Below, one piece after another: positions 33,524 to 43,887 of a stretch of DNA of 60,131 nt. The first letter of the stretch is position 1. The number at the start of each line of letters is the position of its first letter. Origin of the DNA: Bacteroidales bacterium (GTDB lineage: Bacteria; Bacteroidota; Bacteroidia; Bacteroidales; UBA932); contig JAFTMS010000017.1 in assembly GCA_017452265.1 (NCBI GenBank), forward strand, positions 1-60,131, read 5' to 3'. Made by a program: the position numbers and the translations under genes. Under the pieces are notes generated by a model. It did not search any database. It had not been told where the DNA came from and was given only the letters and a program-made list of their open reading frames with translations.

Positions 33524-35746
33524 ATGGTTCAGAAATTCAACGACGGCAGATGGAGCCGCAGAATCGATGTAGCTGATTTTATCTACAGCAACATCACACC
33601 TTACGAAGGAGACGCATCCTTCCTTAAAGGCGCGACGGAGCGCACAAAGAAGCTTTGGAACAAATGTCTTGAGGCAATCGAAGAGGAAAGGGAGAACGGC
33701 GGAGTACGTTCTATCGATGCAAAGACGATCTCGACGATCACCTCACATGCAGCAGGATATATCGACAGGGAGAACGAGCTTATCGTAGGTCTTCAGACAG
33801 ACGAGCTGCTCAAGAGGGCCATCAAGCCTTTCGGCGGCCTCAAGGTCGTGGAGAAGGCCTGCATCGAGAACGGTGTGGAGCTGGACCCAAAGGTGAAGGA
33901 AATCTTCACGCACTACAGGAAGACCCACAACGACGGAGTGTTCGACGTCTACACCGAGGAAATCCGCCGCTACAGGTCTCTCGGCTTCCTTACCGGACTT
34001 CCGGACAACTATTCGAGGGGACGTATCATCGGAGACTACAGACGTCTTGCGCTCTACGGTATCGACAGGCTCATCGAGGCGAAGAGGGAGGATCTCAAGA
34101 ACCTCACAGGTACAATGACACGTTCAAGGATCACCCTCCGCGAAGAGGTTGCGGAGCAGATCAGGGCTCTCAACGAAATCAAGGTGATGGGTGACTATTA
34201 CGGTCTCGACCTCAGCAGGCCTGCAAGAAGCGCCCAAGAGGCGGTGCAGTGGCTCTACATGGCATATCTTGCAGCTGTCAAGGAGCAGGACGGAGCGGCT
34301 ATGTCGCTCGGTAACGTATCGTCATTCCTCGATATCTTCATCCAGTACGACATAGACCACGGCATCATCGACGAAACATTCGCACAGGAGCTCATCGACC
34401 AGTTCGTGATGAAGCTCAGAATGGTGCGTCACCTCAGGATGAACTCATACAACGACCTTTTTGCCGGTGACCCGACATGGATCACAGAATCCATCGGCGG
34501 ACGTTTCACCGGCGGAAAGAGCAAGGTCACGAAGACCTCGTTCCGTTTCCTCCAGACGCTCTACAACCTCGGGCCTGCACCGGAGCCGAACATGACTGTG
34601 CTCTGGCATCCGCAGCTTCCTGAAGGATTCAAGAAGTTCTGCGCACAGGTTTCGATCGACACAAGCTCAGTGCAGTACGAGAACGACTCGCTCATGCGCA
34701 AGGTCAGGGGAAATGACGACTACGGAATCGCATGCTGCGTATCTTACCAGGCCATAGGAAAGGCTATCCAGTTCTTCGGAGCACGTGCAAACCTTGCAAA
34801 GGCACTCCTTCTTGCAATCAACGGCGGACGCTGCGAGAATACGGGCACGCTCATGGTCGAGGGCATCAAGCCTCTCAAGAGCAATGTGCTTGATTTCGAC
34901 GAGGTGATGGAGAACTACCACAAGGTGCTTCACGAGGTGGCACGCGTATACAACGAGACGATGAACATCATCCACTTCATGCATGACAAGTACGATTACG
35001 AAAGGTCTCAGATGGCGTTCATAGACACGAACCCGACCATCAACCTCGCATATGGTGTGGCAGGTCTTTCAATCGTGGCAGACTCTCTGTCCGCAATCAA
35101 GTTTGCTAAGGTGACGGCACGCCGCAACGCAGAAGGTCTCACAGAAGGATTCGACATCGAGGGAGATTTCCCTAAGTTCGGAAACGACGACGACAGGGTG
35201 GACGTTCTTGCACGCGACGTTGTCCAGTTCTTCAACACAGAACTCTGCTCACGTCCTGTATACAAGGGCGCACAGCCGACGCTCTCACTCCTCACCATCA
35301 CATCGAACGTGATGTACGGAAAGAAGACCGGCGCAACTCCTGACGGAAGGGCAAAGGGCGTGGCATTCGCACCTGGCGCAAACCCTATGCACGGCCGCGA
35401 CACCCACGGAGCCATCGCATCGCTTTCATCTGTCGCAAAACTCGACTACCACGATGCAAAGGACGGTATTTCAAACACGTTCTCAATCGTACCTAAGTCG
35501 CTCGGCCCGACAGACGAGGACAAGCTTGAGAACCTCATCACGATGATGGACGGCTATTTCACCAAGGGTGCGCACCACCTCAACGTAAATGTGCTGAACA
35601 GGGAGATGCTTGAGGACGCGATGGAGCATCCGGAGAAGTATCCGCAGCTCACGATCCGCGTATCGGGATATGCCGTGAACTTCACGAAGCTCAGCCGCGA
35701 GCATCAGCTTGAGGTGATAGCCCGTACCTTCCACGAATCACTCTAA
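33524..35746 (+). CDS. pflB: Formate acetyltransferase (pyruvate formate-lyase)
   Basis: 740 residues. Glycyl-radical enzyme splitting pyruvate into formate and acetyl-CoA under anoxia. Adjacent active-site Cys404-Cys405 (GIACCVSYQ) and the radical-bearing Gly715 in RVSGYAVNF near the C-terminus are both present, so it is a true PFL and not another glycyl-radical enzyme. The activase gene follows on the same strand. Confidence 0.97.
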   Translation: MVQKFNDGRWSRRIDVADFIYSNITPYEGDASFLKGATERTKKLWNKCLEAIEEERENGGVRSIDAKTISTITSHAAGYIDRENELIVGLQTDELLKRAIKPFGGLKVVEKACIENGVELDPKVKEIFTHYRKTHNDGVFDVYTEEIRRYRSLGFLTGLPDNYSRGRIIGDYRRLALYGIDRLIEAKREDLKNLTGTMTRSRITLREEVAEQIRALNEIKVMGDYYGLDLSRPARSAQEAVQWLYMAYLAAVKEQDGAAMSLGNVSSFLDIFIQYDIDHGIIDETFAQELIDQFVMKLRMVRHLRMNSYNDLFAGDPTWITESIGGRFTGGKSKVTKTSFRFLQTLYNLGPAPEPNMTVLWHPQLPEGFKKFCAQVSIDTSSVQYENDSLMRKVRGNDDYGIACCVSYQAIGKAIQFFGARANLAKALLLAINGGRCENTGTLMVEGIKPLKSNVLDFDEVMENYHKVLHEVARVYNETMNIIHFMHDKYDYERSQMAFIDTNPTINLAYGVAGLSIVADSLSAIKFAKVTARRNAEGLTEGFDIEGDFPKFGNDDDRVDVLARDVVQFFNTELCSRPVYKGAQPTLSLLTITSNVMYGKKTGATPDGRAKGVAFAPGANPMHGRDTHGAIASLSSVAKLDYHDAKDGISNTFSIVPKSLGPTDEDKLENLITMMDGYFTKGAHHLNVNVLNREMLEDAMEHPEKYPQLTIRVSGYAVNFTKLSREHQLEVIARTFHESL

Positions 35747-35748
35747 AA

Positions 35749-35775
35749 CGTCATCCTGAGCAAAGCGAAGGATCC
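35749..35775 (+). repeat. Short dispersed-type repeat between pflB and pflA
   Basis: GTCATCCTGAGCAAAGCGAA and the following GGATC resemble an intergenic repeat that I recognise from many unrelated bacterial genomes. It sits in the 33-bp gap before pflA. A second copy was not seen in this window. Confidence 0.5.
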
Positions 35776-35779
35776 GACC

Positions 35780-36505
35780 ATGATAAAGGTACATTCTTAC
35801 GAATCTATGGGAACATACGACGGGCCGGGATTAAGGCTCGTCGTATTTCTGCAGGGCTGTCCCTTCCGCTGTCTCTACTGCGCCAACCCGGACACGATAG
35901 CTTTCGAAGGCGGCACGCCGACCGAGGTGGAGGAAATCGTCAGGATGGCTGTGAACCAGAAGCCATTCTTCGGGAAGCGCGGAGGTGTGACGTTCTCCGG
36001 AGGCGAACCGACAGCACAGGCGGCACAGCTCATCCCTCTGTTCAAGAGGCTCCATGAAGAAGGCATACACATCTGCCTGGACACCAACGGAGGCATATGG
36101 AGCTCGAATGTAGAGGAACTGCTTTCTCTCACGAATCTTGTCCTGCTCGACTGCAAGCAGATGAATCCTCAAAGGCACATGAGCCTGACAGGACGCAGCA
36201 ATGAGCAGACCCTGAAGACAGCGCAATGGCTTGAAAAGCACGAAAAGCCTTTCTGGCTGCGGTATGTGCTCGTGCCTGGCATCAGCGACTTCGAAGAGGA
36301 CATCCGTGCGCTCGGAGAGCACTTCAAGGGCTTCAGGATGCTGCAGAAGGTGGAGATACTCCCCTACCATACGCTCGGCATCCACAAGTACGGATCCCTC
36401 GGGCAGGAATACAGGCTGAAGGATACGCCGACGAACACGCCGGAGCAGCTCGACAGGGCGCTGGCGCTCTTCAAGGAATATTTCGACTGTGCGATAATGA
36501 ACTGA
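35780..36505 (+). CDS. pflA: Pyruvate formate-lyase activating enzyme
   Basis: 241 residues. Radical SAM protein: Cys27, Cys31, Cys34 (GCPFRCLYC) bind the 4Fe-4S cluster; TFSGGEPTAQ (about 74-83) is the SAM-contacting GGE motif. It installs the glycyl radical on PflB. Followed by a strong terminator. Confidence 0.97.
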   Translation: MIKVHSYESMGTYDGPGLRLVVFLQGCPFRCLYCANPDTIAFEGGTPTEVEEIVRMAVNQKPFFGKRGGVTFSGGEPTAQAAQLIPLFKRLHEEGIHICLDTNGGIWSSNVEELLSLTNLVLLDCKQMNPQRHMSLTGRSNEQTLKTAQWLEKHEKPFWLRYVLVPGISDFEEDIRALGEHFKGFRMLQKVEILPYHTLGIHKYGSLGQEYRLKDTPTNTPEQLDRALALFKEYFDCAIMN

Positions 36506-36508
36506 CAT

Positions 36509-36539
36509 GAAAGGGCCTTGCAAAAGGCTCTTTTTTTTA
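36509..36539 (+). terminator. Rho-independent terminator of pflB-pflA
   Basis: Stem AAAGGGCCTT / AAGGCTCTTT (one G-T wobble) around a GCA-type loop, followed by eight T. Confidence 0.9.
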
Positions 36540-36556
36540 TTATGTTTGTCTGATTT

Positions 36557-36564
36557 TAAATTTG
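36557..36564 (+). promoter_or_regulatory. Promoter -7 box of the ferredoxin-AKR operon
   Basis: TAAATTTG, 6 nt before the ATG at 36571; placed right after the pfl terminator, so the next two genes are a separate transcript. The -33 position falls in the T run. Confidence 0.5.
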
Positions 36565-36570
36565 ACCGCA

Positions 36571-38055
36571 ATGCTAAGAAAAATCAGAATCGTTCTGGCT
36601 TCCATCTTCTTCATCGGAATCACGCTTCTGTTCCTCGACTTCACAGGGACGCTTCATGCGTGGCTCGGATGGATGGCTAAAGTACAGTTCCTGCCGGCAG
36701 TACTTGCCGCAAATGCAGTCATCGTGGCTGTCCTTCTGCTTCTGACCGTGCTTTTCGGAAGGGTGTACTGCTCGGTGATCTGCCCTCTGGGCGTGATGCA
36801 GGACATCATTTCATGGATTCACGGCAGAACAAAGAAGAAGAACCGTTTCCGTTTCACCTATTCGCCGGCAAAAAAATGGCTCAGGTACGGCGTTCTCGTG
36901 CTTTTCCTTGCCGCACTTGTATTGGGGGCGCATTCGCTTGTAGCGATCGTAGCTCCGTACAGTGCATACGGACGCATCGCATCCAACCTTTTCGCACCGC
37001 TATACCAGTGGGGCAACAACTTCTTCGCATGGATTGCAGAGCGAGCAGGAAGCTACGCGTTCTACAGCGTGGACGTATGGATAAAGTCAGTTTCGACATT
37101 CGCCATTGCGGCCGTCACATTCATTGTGATATTCGTCCTTGCATGGAAGAACGGCAGGACATGGTGCAATACGATATGCCCTGTGGGTACGATTCTCGGA
37201 TTCTTCTCACGCCGCAGCATCTTCGCTCCGGTCATCGATACGGAGAAATGCCGCAACTGCGGCCTATGCGGCAGACAGTGCAAGGCTTCGTGCATAAACA
37301 TGAAGGAGCACGAAATCGACTACAGCCGCTGCGTGGCGTGCATGGACTGCATCGATACATGCAAGGATGGAGCGATAAGGTATGAGCCGTACTGGAAGAG
37401 ATCCTCACGCCGCTCAGTTCCTCACGATGAGGGCCGCAGGGCTTTCCTGATATCAGGCGCCATTGCCGCCACCGCCGCCACAGTAAAGGCCCAGGAGATG
37501 AAGGTAGACGGCGGACTTGCGGAAATCGCGCACGCCGAAAAGCCCGAAAGGCAGGTACCGCTTGTGCCAGCCGGATCGCTGAGCCTCAAGAACTTCAGCG
37601 ACCACTGCACGGCCTGCCAGCTCTGCGTGAGCGTATGCCCGAACCAGGTGCTGAGGCCATCGACCTCACTGCTCACCCTCATGCAGCCGGAAATGTCTTA
37701 TGAAAGAGGCTACTGCCGTCCTGAGTGCAACAAATGCTCGCAGGTGTGTCCGGCCGGAGCCATAAAGCCTATAAGCATAGAGGAAAAGTCTTCGATACAG
37801 ATCGGCTACGCCGTCGTGAACCTCGACAGCTGCATCGTGAACAAGGACAACGTAAAGTGCGGCAACTGTGCGAGACATTGTCCTGCAGGAGCAATCAGGA
37901 TGGTCCGAAGGAATCCGGAAGACAAGGAATCGCTGATGATTCCGACTGTGAACGAGGAAAGGTGCATAGGATGCGGTGCATGTGAGAATCTGTGTCCTGC
38001 AAGGCCGTTCACGGCAATACATGTCGAAGGGCACGAAGTACATAAAATGATTTAG
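36571..38055 (+). CDS. NapH/NapG-like membrane polyferredoxin
   Basis: 494 residues from the ATG at 36571. The first half is NapH-like: about four membrane helices with CSVICPLG and CNTICPVG motifs, then two 4Fe-4S motifs (CRNCGLCGRQC, CVACMDCIDTC). A Tat-like or membrane segment follows (RRAFLISGAIAATAATV, about 290-306). The second half is NapG-like with four more Cys clusters (CTACQLCVSVCP, CRPECNKCSQVCP, CGNCARHCP, CIGCGACENLCP). It therefore looks like a NapH-NapG fusion that passes electrons from the quinone pool. Its partner is probably the Fe-S aldo/keto reductase 3 nt downstream. Confidence 0.85.
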   Translation: MLRKIRIVLASIFFIGITLLFLDFTGTLHAWLGWMAKVQFLPAVLAANAVIVAVLLLLTVLFGRVYCSVICPLGVMQDIISWIHGRTKKKNRFRFTYSPAKKWLRYGVLVLFLAALVLGAHSLVAIVAPYSAYGRIASNLFAPLYQWGNNFFAWIAERAGSYAFYSVDVWIKSVSTFAIAAVTFIVIFVLAWKNGRTWCNTICPVGTILGFFSRRSIFAPVIDTEKCRNCGLCGRQCKASCINMKEHEIDYSRCVACMDCIDTCKDGAIRYEPYWKRSSRRSVPHDEGRRAFLISGAIAATAATVKAQEMKVDGGLAEIAHAEKPERQVPLVPAGSLSLKNFSDHCTACQLCVSVCPNQVLRPSTSLLTLMQPEMSYERGYCRPECNKCSQVCPAGAIKPISIEEKSSIQIGYAVVNLDSCIVNKDNVKCGNCARHCPAGAIRMVRRNPEDKESLMIPTVNEERCIGCGACENLCPARPFTAIHVEGHEVHKMI

Positions 38056-38058
38056 GTT

Positions 38059-39432
38059 ATGAAGGATATGGACAGACGAGAATTTCTGAAGACTGCCTCA
38101 AGTGCGGCTATGGTCATGGGAGGACTGGGAGCCGCTGCCGGATGCGGAAGGAAGGGAGGAATGACAGATAAAGATTCATCAGAAGACACTGCCGGACAGG
38201 GCGGAATGACATACAGGACAAATCCCGGCAACGGCGACAAGGTCAGCATCCTCGGATACGGCTGCATGAGATGGCCGATGACAAAGGATGAGAACGGCAA
38301 CGACATCATAGATCAGGAAACGACCAACCGCCTTGTGGACTATGCCATAGAGCATGGCGTGAACTATTTCGACACGTCTCCTGTGTATCTTCAGGGCCAG
38401 AGCGAAACGGCCACCGGCATCGCACTGAAAAGGCATCCGCGCGAGAAGTATTTCATAGCCACAAAGCTGTCGAACTTCAGCAACCACACCCGTGAGAACT
38501 CCATGCTGATGTACCGCAAGTCGTTCGAGAACCTCCAGACAGACTATATAGACTATTATCTTCTGCACTCGATCGGCGGAGGCGGGATAGAGGCCTTCAA
38601 CGCAAGATATGTGGATAACGGGATGCTCGATTTCCTCATTGAGGAACGAAAGGCAGGCCGTATCCGCAACCTCGGATTCTCCTTCCACGGCAACAGGGAA
38701 AGCTTCGATGCATTCATGGAGCTGCACGAGAAATACCATTGGGACTTCGTCCAGATCCAGCTGAACTATGTGGACTGGACACACGCCTCAGGACGCAATG
38801 CAGATGCGAAATATCTTCAGGAGGAACTGGACAAGAGAGGTATTCCGTCCGTCATCATGGAGCCTCTTCTCGGAGGCAGACTGTCGAAGGTGCCGCAGTA
38901 CGTCGCAGACCGTCTCAAGGAACGCAATCCGCAGGGCAGCGTCGCTTCATGGGCGTTCCGCTTTGCCGGTACGCAGCCGGGAGTTCTGAACGTCCTGAGC
39001 GGAATGACGTACATGGAGCATCTGCAGGACAATATCGGCACATATTCGCCTCTGAAGCCGCTCACGGAAGAAGAACTGGCTTTCCTTGAGGAAATTGCCG
39101 AGCTGATGCAGAGCTACCCGACAATCCCTTGCAACGACTGCAAATACTGTATGCCGTGTCCGTATGGAATCGACATTCCGGCCATCCTGCTTCACTACAA
39201 CAAATGCGTGAATGAAGGAGAAATAGCAAGCGGCCCCGAAGCAGAGAACTACAGTAAGGCTCGCAGAGCATATCTTGTAAGCTACGACAGAGCCGTGCCT
39301 AAGCTGCGTCAGGCCGCAAGATGCACAAATTGCGGACAATGCATCGGGCACTGTCCGCAAAGTATAAACATTCCGCGTGAAATCCTGCGTATCGACCGTT
39401 ACATCGAAAAGCTCCGCAGAAACGGAAAATAA
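38059..39432 (+). CDS. Exported Fe-S aldo/keto reductase lipoprotein
   Basis: 457 residues. A twin-arginine type start (DRREFLKTASSAAM) is followed by a lipobox (GAAAGC), so it is probably exported folded and lipid-anchored. The aldo/keto reductase barrel has YFDTSPVYLQG (Asp/Tyr) and ATKLSNFS (Lys). The C-terminal 4Fe-4S region has CNDCKYCMPCP and CTNCGQCIGHCP. Tat export suits a protein with preassembled cofactors. Electrons may come from the polyferredoxin encoded just upstream. Confidence 0.88.
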   Translation: MKDMDRREFLKTASSAAMVMGGLGAAAGCGRKGGMTDKDSSEDTAGQGGMTYRTNPGNGDKVSILGYGCMRWPMTKDENGNDIIDQETTNRLVDYAIEHGVNYFDTSPVYLQGQSETATGIALKRHPREKYFIATKLSNFSNHTRENSMLMYRKSFENLQTDYIDYYLLHSIGGGGIEAFNARYVDNGMLDFLIEERKAGRIRNLGFSFHGNRESFDAFMELHEKYHWDFVQIQLNYVDWTHASGRNADAKYLQEELDKRGIPSVIMEPLLGGRLSKVPQYVADRLKERNPQGSVASWAFRFAGTQPGVLNVLSGMTYMEHLQDNIGTYSPLKPLTEEELAFLEEIAELMQSYPTIPCNDCKYCMPCPYGIDIPAILLHYNKCVNEGEIASGPEAENYSKARRAYLVSYDRAVPKLRQAARCTNCGQCIGHCPQSINIPREILRIDRYIEKLRRNGK

Positions 39433-39434
39433 TC

Positions 39435-40364
39435 TTAGAAGCTGTAACCCAAGCCTACTGCCAGCGTATTCTTCATAGGAGAATTGCCTGAAGCCACGAG
39501 ATAAGCTGCATCCAGCCTGATTCCGATGAACTTCACGCCAAGTCCTACAGAAGCGAACGATGGCACAGGGCTTTCACCGCCGTAACGGTATCCGGCACGC
39601 ACCGACACGAGGTCGTTGAACGTATATCCTGCACCGACAGCAGCAGAAACGCCACCTTCGAAATAGTAGTCGGCATCGAGCTGTACGTCTATGCCATGCT
39701 TTTCAGCGAACACCTTGCCGTAGCCTGCACCGAGATTGACTGAGCTTGGAAGGCTGAACTTTGCTCCACCGGCAGAAGTCACGCCTCCGCCGAGGTTTGC
39801 GACGCCGAGAGCCACCTTGAAATCAGAGAAGCATCCCATAAGGTAGGCATCAGCCACAAACGTTCCGTAAGAGCTGCCCTCAGCAAGAGATGACGAAGCA
39901 TATCCGGCGTTCACACCCACTGAAAGGAACGGAAGGAAACGGTAGGCAAAGGCTGCGTTCACCTGCATGTCTTTCGGTGAATATGTACCCTTCAAAGTGC
40001 CACCTGCATCAGCTATATCATATGCAGGGTTCATTCCATACTGGAAAGCCGCAGCCACACCGAACTTGCCGTTGATGTTATATGCGCCTGCAAGGCTTAT
40101 GGCATTCTTTCCGACAGCTGACGGCTGCCACATCGTGTAGCCTGCTGCAAAATCTGCCTTGGCATCCGCAAACGGGATTGCCGCAGCGTTGCTGAACGCC
40201 GAATAAGCGATTGAAGATGTCTCGACTGCATTGGCACCGGCCTTGCCGAGAGCCGCAGCATTCATGTCTGCCGCCACAAATGGAAGCGCCTGTGCACCTG
40301 CAAATGTAGGGATCAGGAGCATGGCTGCTCCGAGGATGTTCGTAATTGTCTTCTTCATGGTCAT
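39435..40364 (-). CDS. PorV/PorQ-like outer-membrane barrel protein
   Basis: 309 residues (307 from Met3). The signal peptide (KKTITNILGAAMLLIPTFAGA) is followed by FVAADMNAAALGKAGANAV...SNAAAIPF, the N-terminal pattern of the PorV/PorQ (FadL-like) family of type IX secretion. The rest consists of Gly/Ala/aromatic beta-strands ending in GLGYSF with C-terminal Phe. PorV shuttles cargo to the T9SS attachment complex. Its start shares one base with the stop of the protease gene, whose product carries a Por sorting domain, so the two are likely dedicated partners. Confidence 0.85.
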   Translation of the reverse strand: MTMKKTITNILGAAMLLIPTFAGAQALPFVAADMNAAALGKAGANAVETSSIAYSAFSNAAAIPFADAKADFAAGYTMWQPSAVGKNAISLAGAYNINGKFGVAAAFQYGMNPAYDIADAGGTLKGTYSPKDMQVNAAFAYRFLPFLSVGVNAGYASSSLAEGSSYGTFVADAYLMGCFSDFKVALGVANLGGGVTSAGGAKFSLPSSVNLGAGYGKVFAEKHGIDVQLDADYYFEGGVSAAVGAGYTFNDLVSVRAGYRYGGESPVPSFASVGLGVKFIGIRLDAAYLVASGNSPMKNTLAVGLGYSF

Positions 40365-42976
40365 CAGAGTTTTACTACGTTCTGGATATATTCATTCCCA
40401 CCGAAGGATACCGCAAGCGAGTAGACACCCGGAGCGAAAGACGACATATCGATTCTCGCCGGTTCCAGTCCGCTCACCTCCATAGTATCCTCGAACATGA
40501 GCTTACCTGTCGCACTTGAAATTCTGATTGAAGTCGAGGCCATGTCAAGAGTGCCGACATTCACGTAATCCGTCACAGGGTTCGGATACACCGACACAGG
40601 AGACGAAGGATCCTTGACAAGCACCTTGAAGCTGAGCCTTGCCTCCTCACCACGGGCATCTCTGGCAATGATTTCCACATCAGAAGTGCCGTAAGCGAGG
40701 GCAGTACCGTACAAGGTATTGTTTCGCGTCACCAGATGTGCCACCTTCGCGTTCGACAGCACGATTTCATAGCTGAGCTGCTCACCGTCCTCATCGACAA
40801 TGTACTCACCCAGATCAAGGGAAAATTCCTGCCCCTTCTTCGACATGATCATGTCATCCATGTCCTTCACCACTTCAGGCTTCACATTGTCGCGGATAGA
40901 ATATACAATTTCCTTTGACGCCTTCATTCCATACTGGTCCTCGGCATTGATGACTGCCGTATAAGTGCCTGTCGGAGCCGCATTACCTGTAATTGTCAGA
41001 CGATACGTACCGTCCGGCTGCTTCATCATGGCATCCGCCGCAGAACCGTTTGCAAGGCTCACAGTGAAAGTATGACCGTCAGGTTCAGACACCAACACCA
41101 TGATATCCAAAGTCTCAGCCGGCTTCAGACTGTATTCCTCCTCTTCATCCGCCACCGAAATCACCGGAGCATTATTCTCCTTGGTCTGAACAGTGATGAC
41201 GTCGGAAGGGGCGGAGTAAGAAAGAGAATATGTATAAGATATCACCTTTAAGTAATATTCCTTCTCAAATTCCAATCCTTCAAGTGAATAAGCGACCTTT
41301 CCACCTACAGCTGTCACAGGATTGTATGTCTTGTAACTTACCGAGGTATAATTGGTTGCATCAGCCGATTCGATCTTCTGCTTGTCGGTACCATACAGGA
41401 TTAGGAATCCGTAAGCAGGATATCCATCCGAATCCTTAGGCATTGTCCACTCCAGATCAAGAGTGTTTGCACGTGAATCTACGGAAAAGTCAGTAACGGC
41501 TTCCGGCACAGCAGTGCTTCCATACGTGAAAGACCCATATGCATCCAGCAGACCTCCAATCCTGTAAGACGACGGAATGATATTACGATTCGAACCCTCA
41601 ATAAGCCTTTCCTTCAGCATTTCATTCGTAAAACCAGGACCACCGAAATAAGAAACAAGCAGTGCTGCAACTCCTGACACATGCGGGCAGGCCATAGACG
41701 TTCCATCACTGAAATCATATTGATTATCAGGAACAGTACTATATATGTGAGTACCAGGTGCACATATGTCAACCCAATTGCCGTAATTCGAGAAGCTTGA
41801 GCGGAATCCGTCAGAAGCCATTGAACCGACGGCTATGACTTTTTCATAATTTGCAGGAGCTCCATTTGCTATGGCATCATTTCCTGCAGCAAAGATTACG
41901 ACTCCACCCTTCATAGGAGAATTCGGCAGCTGGTTGCCATTACCATCAGTACCGGCAAATTCAATGAACCAATCTATGGCGGCCTTATCTGCACTTGAAA
42001 CTGTCAATTCATTTGCAACCGCAAGTTCATCCGCAGATATAACGCCATTCTGATCAAAGTCAACATTATATCCCCAGCTGTTCTGGCAGATTACTGCTCC
42101 GGTATTGGCAGCATGATAAATCGCTGCAGCACTTGCGTCATTATTCTGATTCCCGATTGTCGTGGAAGCATCTGAGAAAATCTGACACGACATTATCTTC
42201 ACGCCTGAAGTTCCTGCAGCCGCATCGCCTCCGGCTATTCCGACAATTCCCTTTCCGTTATTTCCAACAGCCGCAATGGTTCCGGCGACATGTGTTCCAT
42301 GTGATCCCGGAGTTATGACTTTATTGCCGTTGACAGCATTATAGTGTCCTTCACTGAGACAGTTCGCCGCCAGATCTTCATGATCAAGGTCAACACCTTG
42401 ATCCACGACAGCAACAATGACATCAGGATTACCTGTTGTATAATTTTCCCACACAGAACGGACATTTATGTCCGCACCCGGAGTTGTGGTATTATACAAT
42501 CCCCAAAGATCGGAGGTGAGGTCGTTGTAATCCAGCAGAACAATCGGGCGGACCGGTTCCACAAGTTCAACGCCAGGAAGAGCCTCTATACTTGAAGCCG
42601 CCTTAGTGTAAGGTATTGCATCCGAATAAGTGATGACGTACCACTGGTGCATTCCTTCTCGACGTGCCCTTTCCTCCAGCGCACCCGCATGCGGGAAGAG
42701 TCTTCTTGCCGAACTTACACCAAGTTCCGCAAGCATATTGTTAAAACCAGCGGACTTCGTGATGAGGCTTCCTGACTCAAGCGCACTTTCAATCTGTGCC
42801 GTCATTTCGGCATTGAAGCGCACTATAGATTCTCCCGGAACAGCAATCTTGGCAGCGGCCTCAATTGAAGAATCAACTTCAGGGCTGTCAACAAGAACCT
42901 GTGCCTCTTCCTGCACACAAGATGCAAGAAAAAGAGACACAGATACAATAGCAATAAAATGATGTCTCATAAACAT
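40364..42976 (-). CDS. Subtilisin-like S8 protease with Por (T9SS) sorting domain
   Basis: 870 residues. Lipoprotein signal with lipobox LASC (Cys20), an inhibitor-like propeptide (about 45-145), and the S8 catalytic domain with Asp192 (VVDQGVD), His226 (SHGTHVAG) and Ser427 (GTSMACPH); a ~45-residue insert lies between His and Ser. A fibronectin-III-like module (about 475-585) and two cadherin/Ig-like modules follow. The last ~75 residues are a type A Por sorting domain (VYPNPVTDYVNV...GVYSLAVSF). Lipid Cys and sorting domain together are unusual. It shares its final base with the start of the PorV-like gene and follows the SusCD genes. Confidence 0.92.
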   Translation of the reverse strand: MFMRHHFIAIVSVSLFLASCVQEEAQVLVDSPEVDSSIEAAAKIAVPGESIVRFNAEMTAQIESALESGSLITKSAGFNNMLAELGVSSARRLFPHAGALEERARREGMHQWYVITYSDAIPYTKAASSIEALPGVELVEPVRPIVLLDYNDLTSDLWGLYNTTTPGADINVRSVWENYTTGNPDVIVAVVDQGVDLDHEDLAANCLSEGHYNAVNGNKVITPGSHGTHVAGTIAAVGNNGKGIVGIAGGDAAAGTSGVKIMSCQIFSDASTTIGNQNNDASAAAIYHAANTGAVICQNSWGYNVDFDQNGVISADELAVANELTVSSADKAAIDWFIEFAGTDGNGNQLPNSPMKGGVVIFAAGNDAIANGAPANYEKVIAVGSMASDGFRSSFSNYGNWVDICAPGTHIYSTVPDNQYDFSDGTSMACPHVSGVAALLVSYFGGPGFTNEMLKERLIEGSNRNIIPSSYRIGGLLDAYGSFTYGSTAVPEAVTDFSVDSRANTLDLEWTMPKDSDGYPAYGFLILYGTDKQKIESADATNYTSVSYKTYNPVTAVGGKVAYSLEGLEFEKEYYLKVISYTYSLSYSAPSDVITVQTKENNAPVISVADEEEEYSLKPAETLDIMVLVSEPDGHTFTVSLANGSAADAMMKQPDGTYRLTITGNAAPTGTYTAVINAEDQYGMKASKEIVYSIRDNVKPEVVKDMDDMIMSKKGQEFSLDLGEYIVDEDGEQLSYEIVLSNAKVAHLVTRNNTLYGTALAYGTSDVEIIARDARGEEARLSFKVLVKDPSSPVSVYPNPVTDYVNVGTLDMASTSIRISSATGKLMFEDTMEVSGLEPARIDMSSFAPGVYSLAVSFGGNEYIQNVVKL

Positions 42977-42982
42977 ATCGCT

Positions 42983-43861
42983 TTATTTGCGCGTCAGCAC
43001 CAAGTCCGGTTCATAGATATAAAACAGATAGCCCGCATAATCACCGCTCGTCAGCAATGAGCCGAACATGGTCGAAATAGTCAAAGACTTCTTATCTTCG
43101 CTCAGATTCATGACGATAGCGTCTTCCAAGCCAAATTGACCTGATGAAGAAGCAGTCAAACCATAAATGCTGCAACTACCATAAGCAGAATGTGAACCAG
43201 CATACTGACCCGACTTTATGGTCAGTTGGGTCTTTTCATCATTAATTTCAGCTAAAACAGCTGCTGTTGAACCATACATTGCAATGACAGGCTCAAGATT
43301 TTCAATCTTCATTGTCTTATATGTATCATCGCTGCTGTTCTCTGAAATGGTTATCTCCATAGGGAAAGTTTCATCATCCATATAATTGTCGGCAGTTCCT
43401 GACCAATCACCCAAGAAATACTTCAACGGATGGTCGTCATCACTGATCGTGCATGTCGTGACATTGACATTTCCGACAGTTGTCTGTTCATCAGCGGCCG
43501 ATAACTCTATAGAGAAATTCAGATTTTTTGTAAAGACCCCAAGATGAGGAATGATTTCCACTTCAATATATTTTGTTGTTTCATCACCTGAAAAGTTCAT
43601 TACTCCTTGGACAGGATAAACGATATTATAATCCTTGCCAGCAATGGCAGTACTGTCAACCGCCTTAACAATGACATTCATTTCTTTACCTGACGGATTG
43701 TAGACATCGACAGGGATACGCAGCACACCGGCATCCTCTGCGACTGAATACTTCTTGGCATCCAATGTAACGAATGATTCAAATGGGTAGTCCACCTTCC
43801 TGCCGCATGAAGTCACAAGAAGGACGAACACCAGAACTAAAAAATTAATATTCTTTTTCAT
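42983..43861 (-). CDS. Calx-beta-like surface lipoprotein of the SusCD locus
   Basis: 292 residues. Lipoprotein signal (FLVLVFVLLVTSC, Cys19). Residues about 30-140 match a Calx-beta-like sandwich (FVTLDAKKYSVAEDAGVLRIPVDV...FSIELS). The C-terminal half is beta-rich with an LSEDKKSLTISTMFG strand-turn pattern. It lies between susD and the protease and probably binds substrate at the cell surface, as SusE/SusF-like proteins do. It ends 6 nt before the protease start. Confidence 0.75.
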   Translation of the reverse strand: MKKNINFLVLVFVLLVTSCGRKVDYPFESFVTLDAKKYSVAEDAGVLRIPVDVYNPSGKEMNVIVKAVDSTAIAGKDYNIVYPVQGVMNFSGDETTKYIEVEIIPHLGVFTKNLNFSIELSAADEQTTVGNVNVTTCTISDDDHPLKYFLGDWSGTADNYMDDETFPMEITISENSSDDTYKTMKIENLEPVIAMYGSTAAVLAEINDEKTQLTIKSGQYAGSHSAYGSCSIYGLTASSSGQFGLEDAIVMNLSEDKKSLTISTMFGSLLTSGDYAGYLFYIYEPDLVLTRK

Positions 43862-43887
43862 ATATACTCACTTTATGGTTAAAGAGA

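Noticed and set aside
35749-35775. Repeat in the pflB-pflA gap as a ribosome-binding or regulatory element
   Set aside because: It matches a widespread dispersed repeat better than any regulatory site, and the pfl genes have a clear promoter and terminator outside it.
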